This document shows, piece after piece, positions 1 through 7,088 of a DNA stretch of 24,006 nucleotides. Made by a program: the position numbers and the translations under genes. The DNA is from Bacteroides sp. (GTDB lineage: Bacteria; Bacteroidota; Bacteroidia; Bacteroidales; Bacteroidaceae): assembly GCA_019416685.1 (NCBI GenBank), contig DXWV01000076.1, forward strand, positions 1-24,006. Reading direction: 5' to 3'. The notes beneath the pieces were generated by a model. It was not told the DNA's origin. It ran no database searches and worked only from the letters and a program-made list of their open reading frames with translations. Numbering within the stretch: the stretch's first letter is position 1; every line of letters begins with the position of its first letter.

Positions 1-1
1 A

Positions 2-1195
2 TTTTGGGAAAATCTAGTGAACGGGGTTAGTGGAGCAGGGCCTATTACTCATTTCGATGCTTCGCTATTCAAGACCCAATTTGCATGTGAAGTAAAAGAC
101 TTCGATGCAACAAAATATATCGACCGCAAAGAAGCACGCAAAATGGACCTGTATACACAATATGCTGTAGCAGTAGCCAAAGAAGCAGTTGCTGACTCTG
201 GTCTTGATGTTGAAAATGAAGATTTAAATAGAATCGGCGTTATTTTCGGTGCAGGTATCGGTGGTATTCGTACATTTGAAGAAGAAGTAAGCAACTATGC
301 TCTTCATCAGGAAAATGGTCCAAAGTTTAATCCGTTCTTCATTCCTAAAATGATTTCGGATATTGCTGCCGGGCAGATTTCCATTATGTATGGTTTCCAC
401 GGTCCTAACTATGCAACATGTTCTGCATGTGCTACTTCTACCAATGCCATCGCTGATGCATTCAACCTTATCCGCCTGGGTAAAGCCAATGTAATCGTAT
501 CCGGTGGTTCGGAAGCAGCTATTGCTGCTGCCGGTGTAGGAGGCTTTAATGCAATGCATGCATTGTCTACCCGTAATGACTCTCCGGAGAGTGCATCCCG
601 TCCGTTCAGCGCAAGCCGTGACGGATTCGTTATGGGCGAAGGTGGCGGTTGTCTTATTCTTGAAGAATTGGAACACGCCAAAGCACGTGGTGCGAAGATC
701 TATGCAGAAGTTGCCGGTGTAGGTATGTCAGCTGATGCTCATCACCTCACAGCTTCACATCCGGAAGGCCTAGGTGCTAAGCTGGTGATGTTGAACGCAT
801 TGGAAGATGCAGAAATGGATCCGAAAGAAGTTGATTACATCAACGTACACGGAACATCTACTCCTGTAGGTGATATCTCGGAAGCTAAAGCCATTAAAGA
901 AGTATTTGGTGACCATGCATTTGAGTTGAATATCAGTTCAACCAAATCAATGACAGGCCATTTACTAGGTGCTGCCGGTGCGGTAGAATCTATAGCAAGT
1001 ATTCTTGCTATCAAGAATGGTATCGTTCCTCCGACTATCAACCATGAAGAAGGTGACAATGACGAGAACATAGACTATAACCTTAATTTCACTTTCAACA
1101 AAGCACAGAAACGTGAAGTTAATGTTGCCTTGTCCAATACATTTGGATTCGGTGGTCATAACGCTTGTGTTATCTTCAAGAAATACGCAGAGTAA
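2..1195 (+). CDS. fabF: 3-oxoacyl-ACP synthase II (FabF), 5' end cut off
   Basis: Beta-ketoacyl-ACP synthase II condenses malonyl-ACP with acyl-ACP in the cytosolic type II fatty-acid elongation cycle. The reading frame is open from base 2 (FWENLVNGVSGAGP...), so the GTG at 17 is internal and about 20 N-terminal residues lie outside the window; the family is about 415-420 aa. All three catalytic residues are visible: the nucleophilic Cys in SACATS (codon 428-430), His in NVHGTSTP (codon 848-850) and His in MTGHLLGAAGA (codon 959-961). The glycine-rich C-terminal NTFGFGGHNA motif is intact. The stop lies 4 nt before the rnc start, so the two are almost certainly cotranscribed; an acpP-fabF-rnc order is common in Bacteroidetes, which predicts acpP just upstream. 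Confidence 0.97.
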   Translation, partial: FWENLVNGVSGAGPITHFDASLFKTQFACEVKDFDATKYIDRKEARKMDLYTQYAVAVAKEAVADSGLDVENEDLNRIGVIFGAGIGGIRTFEEEVSNYALHQENGPKFNPFFIPKMISDIAAGQISIMYGFHGPNYATCSACATSTNAIADAFNLIRLGKANVIVSGGSEAAIAAAGVGGFNAMHALSTRNDSPESASRPFSASRDGFVMGEGGGCLILEELEHAKARGAKIYAEVAGVGMSADAHHLTASHPEGLGAKLVMLNALEDAEMDPKEVDYINVHGTSTPVGDISEAKAIKEVFGDHAFELNISSTKSMTGHLLGAAGAVESIASILAIKNGIVPPTINHEEGDNDENIDYNLNFTFNKAQKREVNVALSNTFGFGGHNACVIFKKYAE

Positions 1196-1199
1196 AGCC

Positions 1200-2111
1200 G
1201 TGTTACGAAATCAAATAGACAAGATAAGACTGCTGTTCTGTAAGGACAGAGAGTCTTATCTTTGTTTTTATAGAATACTTGGATTCTATCCTCGCAACAT
1301 CCATCTTTACGAGCAGGCTCTTCTACACAAATCGACCTCTCTCCGTTCTGAAAAAGGACGCCCTTTAAATAATGAACGTTTGGAATTCTTAGGCGATGCA
1401 ATTCTTGATGCCATCGTAGGAGATATCGTGTACAAACACTTCGAAGGGAAACGGGAAGGTTTCCTGACCAATACCCGTTCTAAAATCGTTCAACGCGAAA
1501 CTTTGAACAAACTGGCTGTACAAATCGGCCTTGACAAACTTATAAAATACTCCACCCGCTCCTCATCTCACAACAGTTATATGTACGGTAATGCCTTTGA
1601 AGCTTTTATCGGGGCTATTTATCTTGATCAGGGGTACGAACGTTGCAAGCTATTTCTTGAAAAGAGAATTATACATCCGTATATTGATCTGGACAAATTG
1701 TCACGCAAAGAAGTAAACTTCAAATCCAAACTGATTGAATGGAGCCAGAAGAACAAGGTAGAAGTCTCTTTTGAACTTATAGAACAATTTTTCGACAAAG
1801 AAAGTAATCCCGTATTCCAGACAGAAGTACGTATTGAAAGCGTACCAGCCGGAACCGGTACAGGTTACTCTAAAAAAGAGTCCCAGCAAAATGCTGCACA
1901 AATGGCGCTAAAAAAAATAAAAACGCCTGAATTCATAGCAAGCATAAATGAGGCTAAGATACAATCAGAAACAGAAGCATTAGTAGCAACGGAAGAGGTA
2001 GCAGAGGAAATAACAGAAATGTCTGTACAAGAACCGGAAGCAATTATAACAACAGAGAATCTCACACAGAAAGAACTTACTCAAGAACAGGAATTATCAC
2101 AGACAATATGA
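1200..2111 (+). CDS. rnc: Ribonuclease III with acidic C-terminal tail
   Basis: RNase III is a cytosolic, Mg-dependent double-strand-specific endonuclease that processes rRNA precursors and structured mRNAs. I take the GTG at 1200 as start (303 aa): it begins LRNQIDKIR, lies 4 nt after the fabF stop, and avoids the upstream in-frame ATG at 1113, which would overlap fabF by 83 nt. The catalytic signature NERLEFLGDA (about residues 58-67) contains Glu62 and Asp66; the second acidic site is Glu134 in NAFEAFIGAIYLDQG. A double-stranded-RNA-binding domain follows (about 168-240, ending KKESQQNAAQMALKKI). After it comes an unusual tail of about 60 residues rich in Glu, Thr and Gln. The stop overlaps the next gene's start as ATGA, so translation is probably coupled. 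Confidence 0.95.
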   Translation: MLRNQIDKIRLLFCKDRESYLCFYRILGFYPRNIHLYEQALLHKSTSLRSEKGRPLNNERLEFLGDAILDAIVGDIVYKHFEGKREGFLTNTRSKIVQRETLNKLAVQIGLDKLIKYSTRSSSHNSYMYGNAFEAFIGAIYLDQGYERCKLFLEKRIIHPYIDLDKLSRKEVNFKSKLIEWSQKNKVEVSFELIEQFFDKESNPVFQTEVRIESVPAGTGTGYSKKESQQNAAQMALKKIKTPEFIASINEAKIQSETEALVATEEVAEEITEMSVQEPEAIITTENLTQKELTQEQELSQTI

Positions 2112-3055
2112 AAACCATAAAAATAAAATTCGTTGATTTCTGGGATACATTCGATCCCCTGCATAACTTCATTACAGATATACTATCTAAAAAATACCAG
2201 ATCGAGCTCAGCGATTCTCCTGATTATCTCATATTTTCGGTTTTCGGATATGCTAATATAGACTATCATAATTGTACTAAGATATTCTTTTCCGGTGAAA
2301 ATATCACTCCGGATTTTAATATCTGCGATTATGCTATTGGTTTTAATTTTCTATCATTCGGTGACCGATATTTACGTATGCCTTTATATACAGCTTATGG
2401 TATACAACGGTTAGCAGCTCCCAAAGTAATAATCCCTGAAGTTGCCCTCAATCGTAAGTTCTGTAGTTTCGTAGTTTCCAATGCACAAGGAGCCCCTGAA
2501 AGAGAACGCTTTTTCCATTTATTGTCAGAGTATAAGCAGGTCGATTCAGGAGGTCGCTATAAAAACAATGTGGGAGGTCCGGTACCCGATAAAACTGCTT
2601 TTATAAAGGACTATAAATTCAACATTGCATTCGAGAACTGTATGTGTGATGGTTATACCACTGAAAAAATTATGGAACCTATGCTTGTCAACTCCGTACC
2701 TATCTATTGGGGTAACAAACTTATTAATCGGGATTTCAATCAAGATTCTTTCATCAACGTAGCTAACTATTCATCTTTAGAAGCTGCAGTAGAGCACATT
2801 GTCCGTCTGGATCAGAATGACGACGAGTATCTTTCTTTATTATCTACTCCCTGGTTTAACAAGGAGAATTATCTAAACTGGGAAGAGCAATTGATAGCCT
2901 TCTTCGATAATATTTTCGAAAAGCCGCTATCCGAAAGCAGATATATTCCAACTCACGGATATATCCAAACTTATCAATACAGATTACATCGCATGTTAAG
3001 AGACAAATTATTTCGCAAACGGATTAATCCGCTGAAATGGTTCTCTTCGAAGTAA
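2108..3055 (+). CDS. GT10 family alpha-1,3-fucosyltransferase
   Basis: A 315-aa glycosyltransferase of CAZy family GT10, which moves fucose from GDP-fucose onto GlcNAc or glucose in alpha-1,3/1,4 linkage (Lewis-type structures on capsule, LPS or glycoproteins in other bacteria). The family signature is clear at residues 171-190: FNIAFENCMCDGYTTEKIME, followed by PMLVNSVPIYWG. The N-terminal half has the expected acceptor-domain features, including FFSGENITPD (61-70). There is no signal peptide or membrane span; the C-terminus is basic (LRDKLFRKRINPLKW), like the membrane-associating tails of other bacterial GT10 enzymes. It overlaps rnc by 4 nt. Its 3' end lies only 5 bp from the pfkA stop on the other strand, leaving no room for a dedicated terminator. 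The acceptor and the exact linkage cannot be read from sequence. Confidence 0.9.
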   Translation: MKTIKIKFVDFWDTFDPLHNFITDILSKKYQIELSDSPDYLIFSVFGYANIDYHNCTKIFFSGENITPDFNICDYAIGFNFLSFGDRYLRMPLYTAYGIQRLAAPKVIIPEVALNRKFCSFVVSNAQGAPERERFFHLLSEYKQVDSGGRYKNNVGGPVPDKTAFIKDYKFNIAFENCMCDGYTTEKIMEPMLVNSVPIYWGNKLINRDFNQDSFINVANYSSLEAAVEHIVRLDQNDDEYLSLLSTPWFNKENYLNWEEQLIAFFDNIFEKPLSESRYIPTHGYIQTYQYRLHRMLRDKLFRKRINPLKWFSSK

Positions 3056-3060
3056 ATATT

Positions 3061-4074
3061 TTATCCGAAACAGATCCCCATGCGCCGCCCCTGAATCACC
3101 AGATCATGATCTTCTGTGACCAACTTTAATTTCCCGGCGACCTCTTCCAAGGGAATAGATGAAATCTCATCACCTTTTAAGGATATCATACGTCCGAACT
3201 GTGCATTAGCTATCAGCTCCGTAGCATGACCACCCATACGTGTTGATAAATTACGATCGAAAGGAGTAGGCGAACCACCACGCTGGATATAGCCTAAAAC
3301 AGTTTCACGCGTTTCGATGCCCGTTTCATATTCTATTTCCTGCGCAATATACTCCGCAGCACGTTTACGTCCATCAGTTTGGATACCCTCCGCAACCACT
3401 ACGATAGAGTAAGGCTTTCCTTTCTTCAAACGGTTCAGAATCACCTCACCGATATTCTTTATATTATAAGGAATTTCAGGAAGAAGAATAACATCACCAC
3501 CACCTGCCATCCCGGAATACAAGGCAATCCAGCCGGCTTTATGTCCCATCACCTCAATCACCATCACACGTTTGTGTGAACTGGCTGTAGAATGCAGACG
3601 GTCAATAGCATCTGTAGCAATGCTTACCGCAGAATCAAAGCCAAAAGAAATATCCGTACCCCAGATATCATTATCGATAGTTTTGGGCACAGAAACGATA
3701 TTCAGCCCCATAGCAGCAAATTTGGCAGCAGTCTTTTGTGTACCATTACCTCCAATACAAACCACACAATCGAGTCCCATTTCTTTTATATTCTGCTCGA
3801 TCAAAGCCGGCTTATTAATATTCTCGGCTACTACACCTCCCTTTTTGAATGGCTTCTCACGGGAAGTGCCCAAAATGGTACCTCCCATATTCAGCAATCC
3901 CGAAAGGGATTTATCGGTTATTAGTTCCACATCCTTAGTCAGAAGGCCCTGAAAACCACTGTGAATACCGACGACCTCCATACCATAATAATTTATGGCA
4001 GTTTTACACACGCCACGAATCGTAGCATTAATGCCGGGACAATCGCCCCCCGAAGTTAAAATACCAATTCTCAT
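3061..4074 (-). CDS. pfkA: 6-phosphofructokinase (PfkA family, K124 type)
   Basis: 337-aa cytosolic phosphofructokinase, phosphorylating fructose 6-phosphate to fructose 1,6-bisphosphate in glycolysis. Visible motifs are LTSGGDCPGINA (7-18), the GGTILGTSRE loop (64-73), GGNGT (108-112), PKTIDND (130-136, with the catalytic TIDND aspartate), MGHKAGWIA, and YIQRGGSPTPFDR near the C-terminus. In E. coli PfkA the corresponding segments are GGDGS and PGTIDND. Here the Mg-coordinating Asp is replaced by Asn110. The Gly after it fits ATP rather than pyrophosphate as donor. Lys in PKTIDND is the residue seen in PPi-dependent and 'group III' enzymes. Donor specificity is therefore uncertain. It is transcribed divergently from the GH3-family gene. 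Confidence 0.93.
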   Translation of the reverse strand: MRIGILTSGGDCPGINATIRGVCKTAINYYGMEVVGIHSGFQGLLTKDVELITDKSLSGLLNMGGTILGTSREKPFKKGGVVAENINKPALIEQNIKEMGLDCVVCIGGNGTQKTAAKFAAMGLNIVSVPKTIDNDIWGTDISFGFDSAVSIATDAIDRLHSTASSHKRVMVIEVMGHKAGWIALYSGMAGGGDVILLPEIPYNIKNIGEVILNRLKKGKPYSIVVVAEGIQTDGRKRAAEYIAQEIEYETGIETRETVLGYIQRGGSPTPFDRNLSTRMGGHATELIANAQFGRMISLKGDEISSIPLEEVAGKLKLVTEDHDLVIQGRRMGICFG

Positions 4075-4142
4075 CGCCGTTTTTTGTTCTAAAGTTCGGA
4101 ACTAATCTCCTGTCTTTTAACTTTTAACTATTATTTCCGTCG

Positions 4143-4150
4143 TAAAGATA
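4143..4150 (-). promoter_or_regulatory. Probable -7 box of pfkA
   Basis: On the minus strand this reads TATCTTTA, one mismatch from the Bacteroides -7 consensus TAnnTTTG, about 70 nt upstream of the pfkA ATG. No convincing -33 TTTG was found at the usual distance. Prediction from motif only. Confidence 0.4.
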
Positions 4151-4171
4151 GAAAAAAAAGATAAATAAGGT

Positions 4172-4179
4172 TACATTTG
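4172..4179 (+). promoter_or_regulatory. Probable -7 box of the GH3-family gene
   Basis: TACATTTG is an exact match to the Bacteroides sigma-ABfr -7 consensus TAnnTTTG. It lies 31 nt before the ATG at 4211, giving a leader of about 25 nt. Confidence 0.55.
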
Positions 4180-4210
4180 TACGCTTAAACATTACCCATT
4201 TAAAAGAGAA

Positions 4211-5722
4211 ATGAATATCACAAAGATTATAAAGCAGGCGTTCAATTCCCGTTTAAAAGAAATAGACCTCTATGCCAGTCAGGCTGGCGAGATACAGCAC
4301 CGTGTCATGATACGTCTCGTAACCCAGGCCGCTAACACAGAATGGGGAAAGAAATATGATTATAAATCGATCCGAAATTACGAAGACTTCAAAAACCGCA
4401 TACCTGTACAGACCTATGAAGAGATAAAACCTTACGTAGAACGCCTCCGTGCAGGAGAACAAAATTTGCTCTGGCCTTCGGAAATTCGTTGGTTTGCCAA
4501 GTCTTCGGGAACCACCAACGATAAGAGCAAATTCCTTCCCGTAAGCAAAGAGGCCCTGCAAGACATTCACTACCGCGGAGGAAAAGATGCAGCCGCCCTC
4601 TACTTCCGGATAAATCCGGATAGCCGCTTCTTTTCGGGCAAAGGATTGATACTCGGCGGAAGTCATAGCCCCAACCTAAATTCCAACCACAGTCTTGTAG
4701 GCGATTTATCTGCCATCCTCATACAAAATGTAAGCCCTCTCATCAATCTGATCCGTGTTCCCAGTAAGAAAATAGCTCTGATGAGTGAATGGGAAACCAA
4801 AATAGAAGCGATTGCCAACAGTACGATTCCCGTCAATGTGACTAACCTCTCCGGAGTACCATCATGGATGCTGGTATTGATTAAAAACATCCTTCAAAAG
4901 ACAGGTAAAGAGTCATTGGAAGAAGTATGGCCCAATCTGGAAGTATTCTTCCATGGTGGCGTAGCTTTCAACCCTTATCGTGAGCAATACAAGCAGGTCA
5001 TCCAATCTCCGAAAATGCATTACGTAGAGACTTATAACGCCTCAGAGGGATATTTCGGAACACAGAATGACCTCTCCGATCCCGCTATGCTGCTAATGAT
5101 TGATTATGGAATATTCTATGAATTTATGCCTCTCGAAGAGGTCGGCAAAGAATTTCCGCGTACCTGTTGCCTGGAAGAAGTAGAGTTGAACAAAAATTAT
5201 GCAATGATAATTTCCACTTCCTGCGGATTATGGAGATACATGATCGGTGACACAGTAAAATTCACCAGTAAAAACCCTTATAAATTCATTATTACCGGAC
5301 GAACCAAACATTTCATTAATGCCTTTGGCGAAGAGTTAATAGTGGACAATGCAGAAAAGGGATTAATCAAGGCTTGTGCAATGACAGGAGCACAAGTAAG
5401 TGATTATTCTGCCGCACCGGTGTTCATGGACGAACACGCCAAGTGCCGCCACCAATGGCTGATAGAATTTGCAAAAATGCCCGATTCCATCGAGAATTTC
5501 GCTGCCATACTGGATGCTACTCTCAAAGAAGTAAATTCTGATTATGAAGCAAAACGCTGGAAGGACATCGCCTTGCAACCCCTGGAAGTTATCGTAGCCC
5601 GCAAAGGTTTATTTCACGACTGGTTAGCTAAAAAAGGCAAATTAGGTGGACAGCATAAGATCCCGCGGCTAAGCAATACGAGGGAATACATAGAAGAAAT
5701 GCTGGTACTGAATAAAGCATAA
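4211..5722 (+). CDS. GH3/JAR1-like acyl-adenylating enzyme
   Basis: 503-aa cytosolic protein of the GH3 (auxin-responsive, PF03321) family within the acyl-adenylate-forming superfamily. Plant members couple carboxylic hormones to amino acids through an acyl-AMP. The three nucleotide-binding motifs are present: SSGTTNDKSK at 98-107 (P-loop-like motif I), YNASEG at 275-280 followed by YFGTQND (motif II), and WRYMIGD at 341-347 (motif III). The later block ITGRTKHFINAFGEELIVDNAE is also typical. The length fits bacterial family members (about 500 aa). The bacterial substrate is unknown and the neighbours (pfkA, mnmA) give no pathway hint, so only adenylation chemistry is inferred. A Rho-independent terminator follows 10 nt after the stop. 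Confidence 0.85.
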   Translation: MNITKIIKQAFNSRLKEIDLYASQAGEIQHRVMIRLVTQAANTEWGKKYDYKSIRNYEDFKNRIPVQTYEEIKPYVERLRAGEQNLLWPSEIRWFAKSSGTTNDKSKFLPVSKEALQDIHYRGGKDAAALYFRINPDSRFFSGKGLILGGSHSPNLNSNHSLVGDLSAILIQNVSPLINLIRVPSKKIALMSEWETKIEAIANSTIPVNVTNLSGVPSWMLVLIKNILQKTGKESLEEVWPNLEVFFHGGVAFNPYREQYKQVIQSPKMHYVETYNASEGYFGTQNDLSDPAMLLMIDYGIFYEFMPLEEVGKEFPRTCCLEEVELNKNYAMIISTSCGLWRYMIGDTVKFTSKNPYKFIITGRTKHFINAFGEELIVDNAEKGLIKACAMTGAQVSDYSAAPVFMDEHAKCRHQWLIEFAKMPDSIENFAAILDATLKEVNSDYEAKRWKDIALQPLEVIVARKGLFHDWLAKKGKLGGQHKIPRLSNTREYIEEMLVLNKA

Positions 5723-5732
5723 CAACATATAG

Positions 5733-5762
5733 CTGCGTGCATTCGGGATGTACGCAGTTTTT
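5733..5762 (+). terminator. Rho-independent terminator of the GH3-family gene
   Basis: Stem CTGCGTGCAT / ATGTACGCAG (10 pairs including one G-T), loop TCGGG, then TTTTTG. It begins 10 nt after the stop codon. Confidence 0.75.
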
Positions 5763-5800
5763 GTATACGGTAAGCAATTCTTTTCCCGGTAAAGAACGAT

Positions 5801-5891
5801 GTACGAGATGTACATGTGGTACAGTACGAGATGCACATGTCGTGCAGTACGAGATGTGCATGTCAGGCAGTACCAGATGCACATCTCGGCC
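5801..5891. repeat. Four-copy 23-bp dyad tandem repeat in a convergent gap
   Basis: Four head-to-tail units at 5801-5823, 5824-5846, 5847-5869 and 5870-5891. All start GTACGAGATG, except that the last has GTACCAGATG. Each unit is itself an imperfect palindrome centred on ATG-NN-CAT, with the two central bases differing (TA, CA, TG, CA). The array sits between the GH3-gene terminator (5733-5762) and the mnmA 3' hairpin (5930-5954), so it is probably outside both transcripts. Small reading frames across it on either strand are repeat translations, not genes. The rest of the 5723-5966 gap shows nothing else. Confidence 0.85.
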
Positions 5892-5929
5892 ATCATCCGG
5901 TTACGGCATTCTGTGGATTCAATACAAAC

Positions 5930-5954
5930 CTCTCCTACGGCAGCCTTAGGAGAG
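5930..5954 (-). terminator. 3' hairpin of mnmA
   Basis: Perfect 8-bp stem CTCTCCTA / TAGGAGAG with a 9-nt loop, 12 nt after the mnmA stop on the minus strand, followed there by GTTTGTATTG. The T-tract is interrupted, so termination is probable but not certain. Confidence 0.45.
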
Positions 5955-5966
5955 TAACAGTCATAT

Positions 5967-7037
5967 CTATTTGGAGTTTACTATAATTCCCCCACCCAAT
6001 AATAATCCATCTCTATAGAAAGCAGCAGCCTGACCAGGTGCAATGGCTGTAAGAGGTTCATACAGGTGTACATATAGGAGTCCTTTCTCCGTGATCTGCA
6101 CCTTACAATGATTCTCTTGTTTCCGATAGCGAATCTTCACAACAATATCTTCCGGCCCAATCAAGCGGGATTCATCCACAACATTCCAATCTTTCAGCCA
6201 CATCTCCGTTTTTGCGAGACCTTGCAATGAAGACAGTATCACTGTATTCTCCACCGGATGTATCTCTTTTACAAACACGGCACGATTCAAGTCAATACCT
6301 AATCCACGACGTTGTCCGATCGTATAAAACGGATATCCCTCATGCCAGGCAATAAAATTGCCCTTTTCATCGAGAAACTTCCCTTTTTGAACCTTTACAG
6401 CAGCAGAGGTATGACACAGATATTGCTTTAAAAAGCTTCGATAATCCATCGGACAGAAACAAACTCCCAGACTGTCTTTTTTGATCGCAGCTTTTTCAAA
6501 GCCCCGTGCTGCAGCCAAGGCGCGGGCTTCAGGCTTTGTTATCTCTCCCATCGGGAGTAACATACGTTGCAATATTTCCTGTCTCAATCCCCACAAGAAG
6601 AATGACTGGTCCTTATCGGAATCAGTAGCCGGAATGATATAGTACTTTTCTCCCAAGAGTATCTTTCGCACATAATGTCCGGTGGCAATATAAAAAATCC
6701 CCATTTCATCGGCCAACTTCGCTAATAAAGGCCACTTTAAATAATTGTTGCAAAGCGTACAAGGTACCGGGGTGTGCCCTGACAGATACTCATCAATGAA
6801 ATAAGTAATGATCTGTTCACAGAAAGCTTCACGAGCATCGTAAGTTATATGCTCAATACCCAGACGACATGCCAACATACGGGCATCTTCGAGATATTCA
6901 ACCGAATCATTCAGTTCATAAAAGCGAAAAGTCACCCCAGTCACTTCATAGCCGGCTTCCTGTAGCAATATAGCGGCTACCGAACTATCGGTTCCACCGC
7001 TCATTCCCAACAACACACGTTTCTTTTGATCCATCAT
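5967..7037 (-). CDS. mnmA: tRNA-specific 2-thiouridylase MnmA
   Basis: 356-aa cytosolic enzyme that thiolates uridine-34 of tRNA(Lys/Glu/Gln) using ATP and a persulfide relayed from a cysteine desulfurase. The ATP-pyrophosphatase PP-loop GMSGGTDSS is at 11-19 (most homologues have Val where this has Thr). The two catalytic cysteines are Cys96 in PCTLCN and Cys193 in LGVCF. The conserved ATGHY (118-122) and DKDQSFFLWGL (141-151) blocks and a C-terminal beta-barrel (FYTIGQRRGLGI...) are present. Bacteroides genomes often carry two mnmA paralogues; which one this is cannot be told here. The start is MMDQKKR at 7037; Met2 at 7034 is equally possible. The gene is divergent from the SNF2 helicase and convergent with the GH3-family gene. 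Confidence 0.93.
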   Translation of the reverse strand: MMDQKKRVLLGMSGGTDSSVAAILLQEAGYEVTGVTFRFYELNDSVEYLEDARMLACRLGIEHITYDAREAFCEQIITYFIDEYLSGHTPVPCTLCNNYLKWPLLAKLADEMGIFYIATGHYVRKILLGEKYYIIPATDSDKDQSFFLWGLRQEILQRMLLPMGEITKPEARALAAARGFEKAAIKKDSLGVCFCPMDYRSFLKQYLCHTSAAVKVQKGKFLDEKGNFIAWHEGYPFYTIGQRRGLGIDLNRAVFVKEIHPVENTVILSSLQGLAKTEMWLKDWNVVDESRLIGPEDIVVKIRYRKQENHCKVQITEKGLLYVHLYEPLTAIAPGQAAAFYRDGLLLGGGIIVNSK

Positions 7038-7041
7038 ACCG

Positions 7042-7049
7042 CAAAATTA
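7042..7049 (-). promoter_or_regulatory. Probable -7 box of mnmA, very close to its start
   Basis: On the minus strand this reads TAATTTTG, an exact TAnnTTTG match, ending only 4 nt before the first mnmA ATG. A start of transcription 5-8 nt downstream would leave virtually no leader. Confidence 0.5.
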
Positions 7050-7061
7050 AACAAATTCCCG

Positions 7062-7069
7062 TATCTTTA
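7062..7069 (+). promoter_or_regulatory. Probable -7 box of the SNF2 helicase gene
   Basis: TATCTTTA (one mismatch to TAnnTTTG), 19 nt before the ATG at 7089. It argues against the upstream in-frame ATG at 7026, which would lie before the promoter. Confidence 0.5.
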
Positions 7070-7088
7070 CCCTTTCAAACTAAACAGA

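Noticed and set aside
1113..1199. Earlier ATG start for rnc
   Set aside because: It would overlap fabF by 83 nt; the GTG at 1200 gives the normal RNase III start just after the fabF stop.
5801..5891. CRISPR array
   Set aside because: Units are contiguous 23-mers without unique spacers of about 30 bp, and no cas gene is present. The same holds for 17460-17600.
5628..5949. Small reading frames on both strands through the 23-bp repeats
   Set aside because: They are repeat translations (His/Cys/Thr-rich, periodic), lie between two terminators and have no promoter.
7026..7088. Earlier ATG start for the SNF2 helicase
   Set aside because: The added 21 residues lie upstream of the -7 box at 7062-7069 and overlap the mnmA start.
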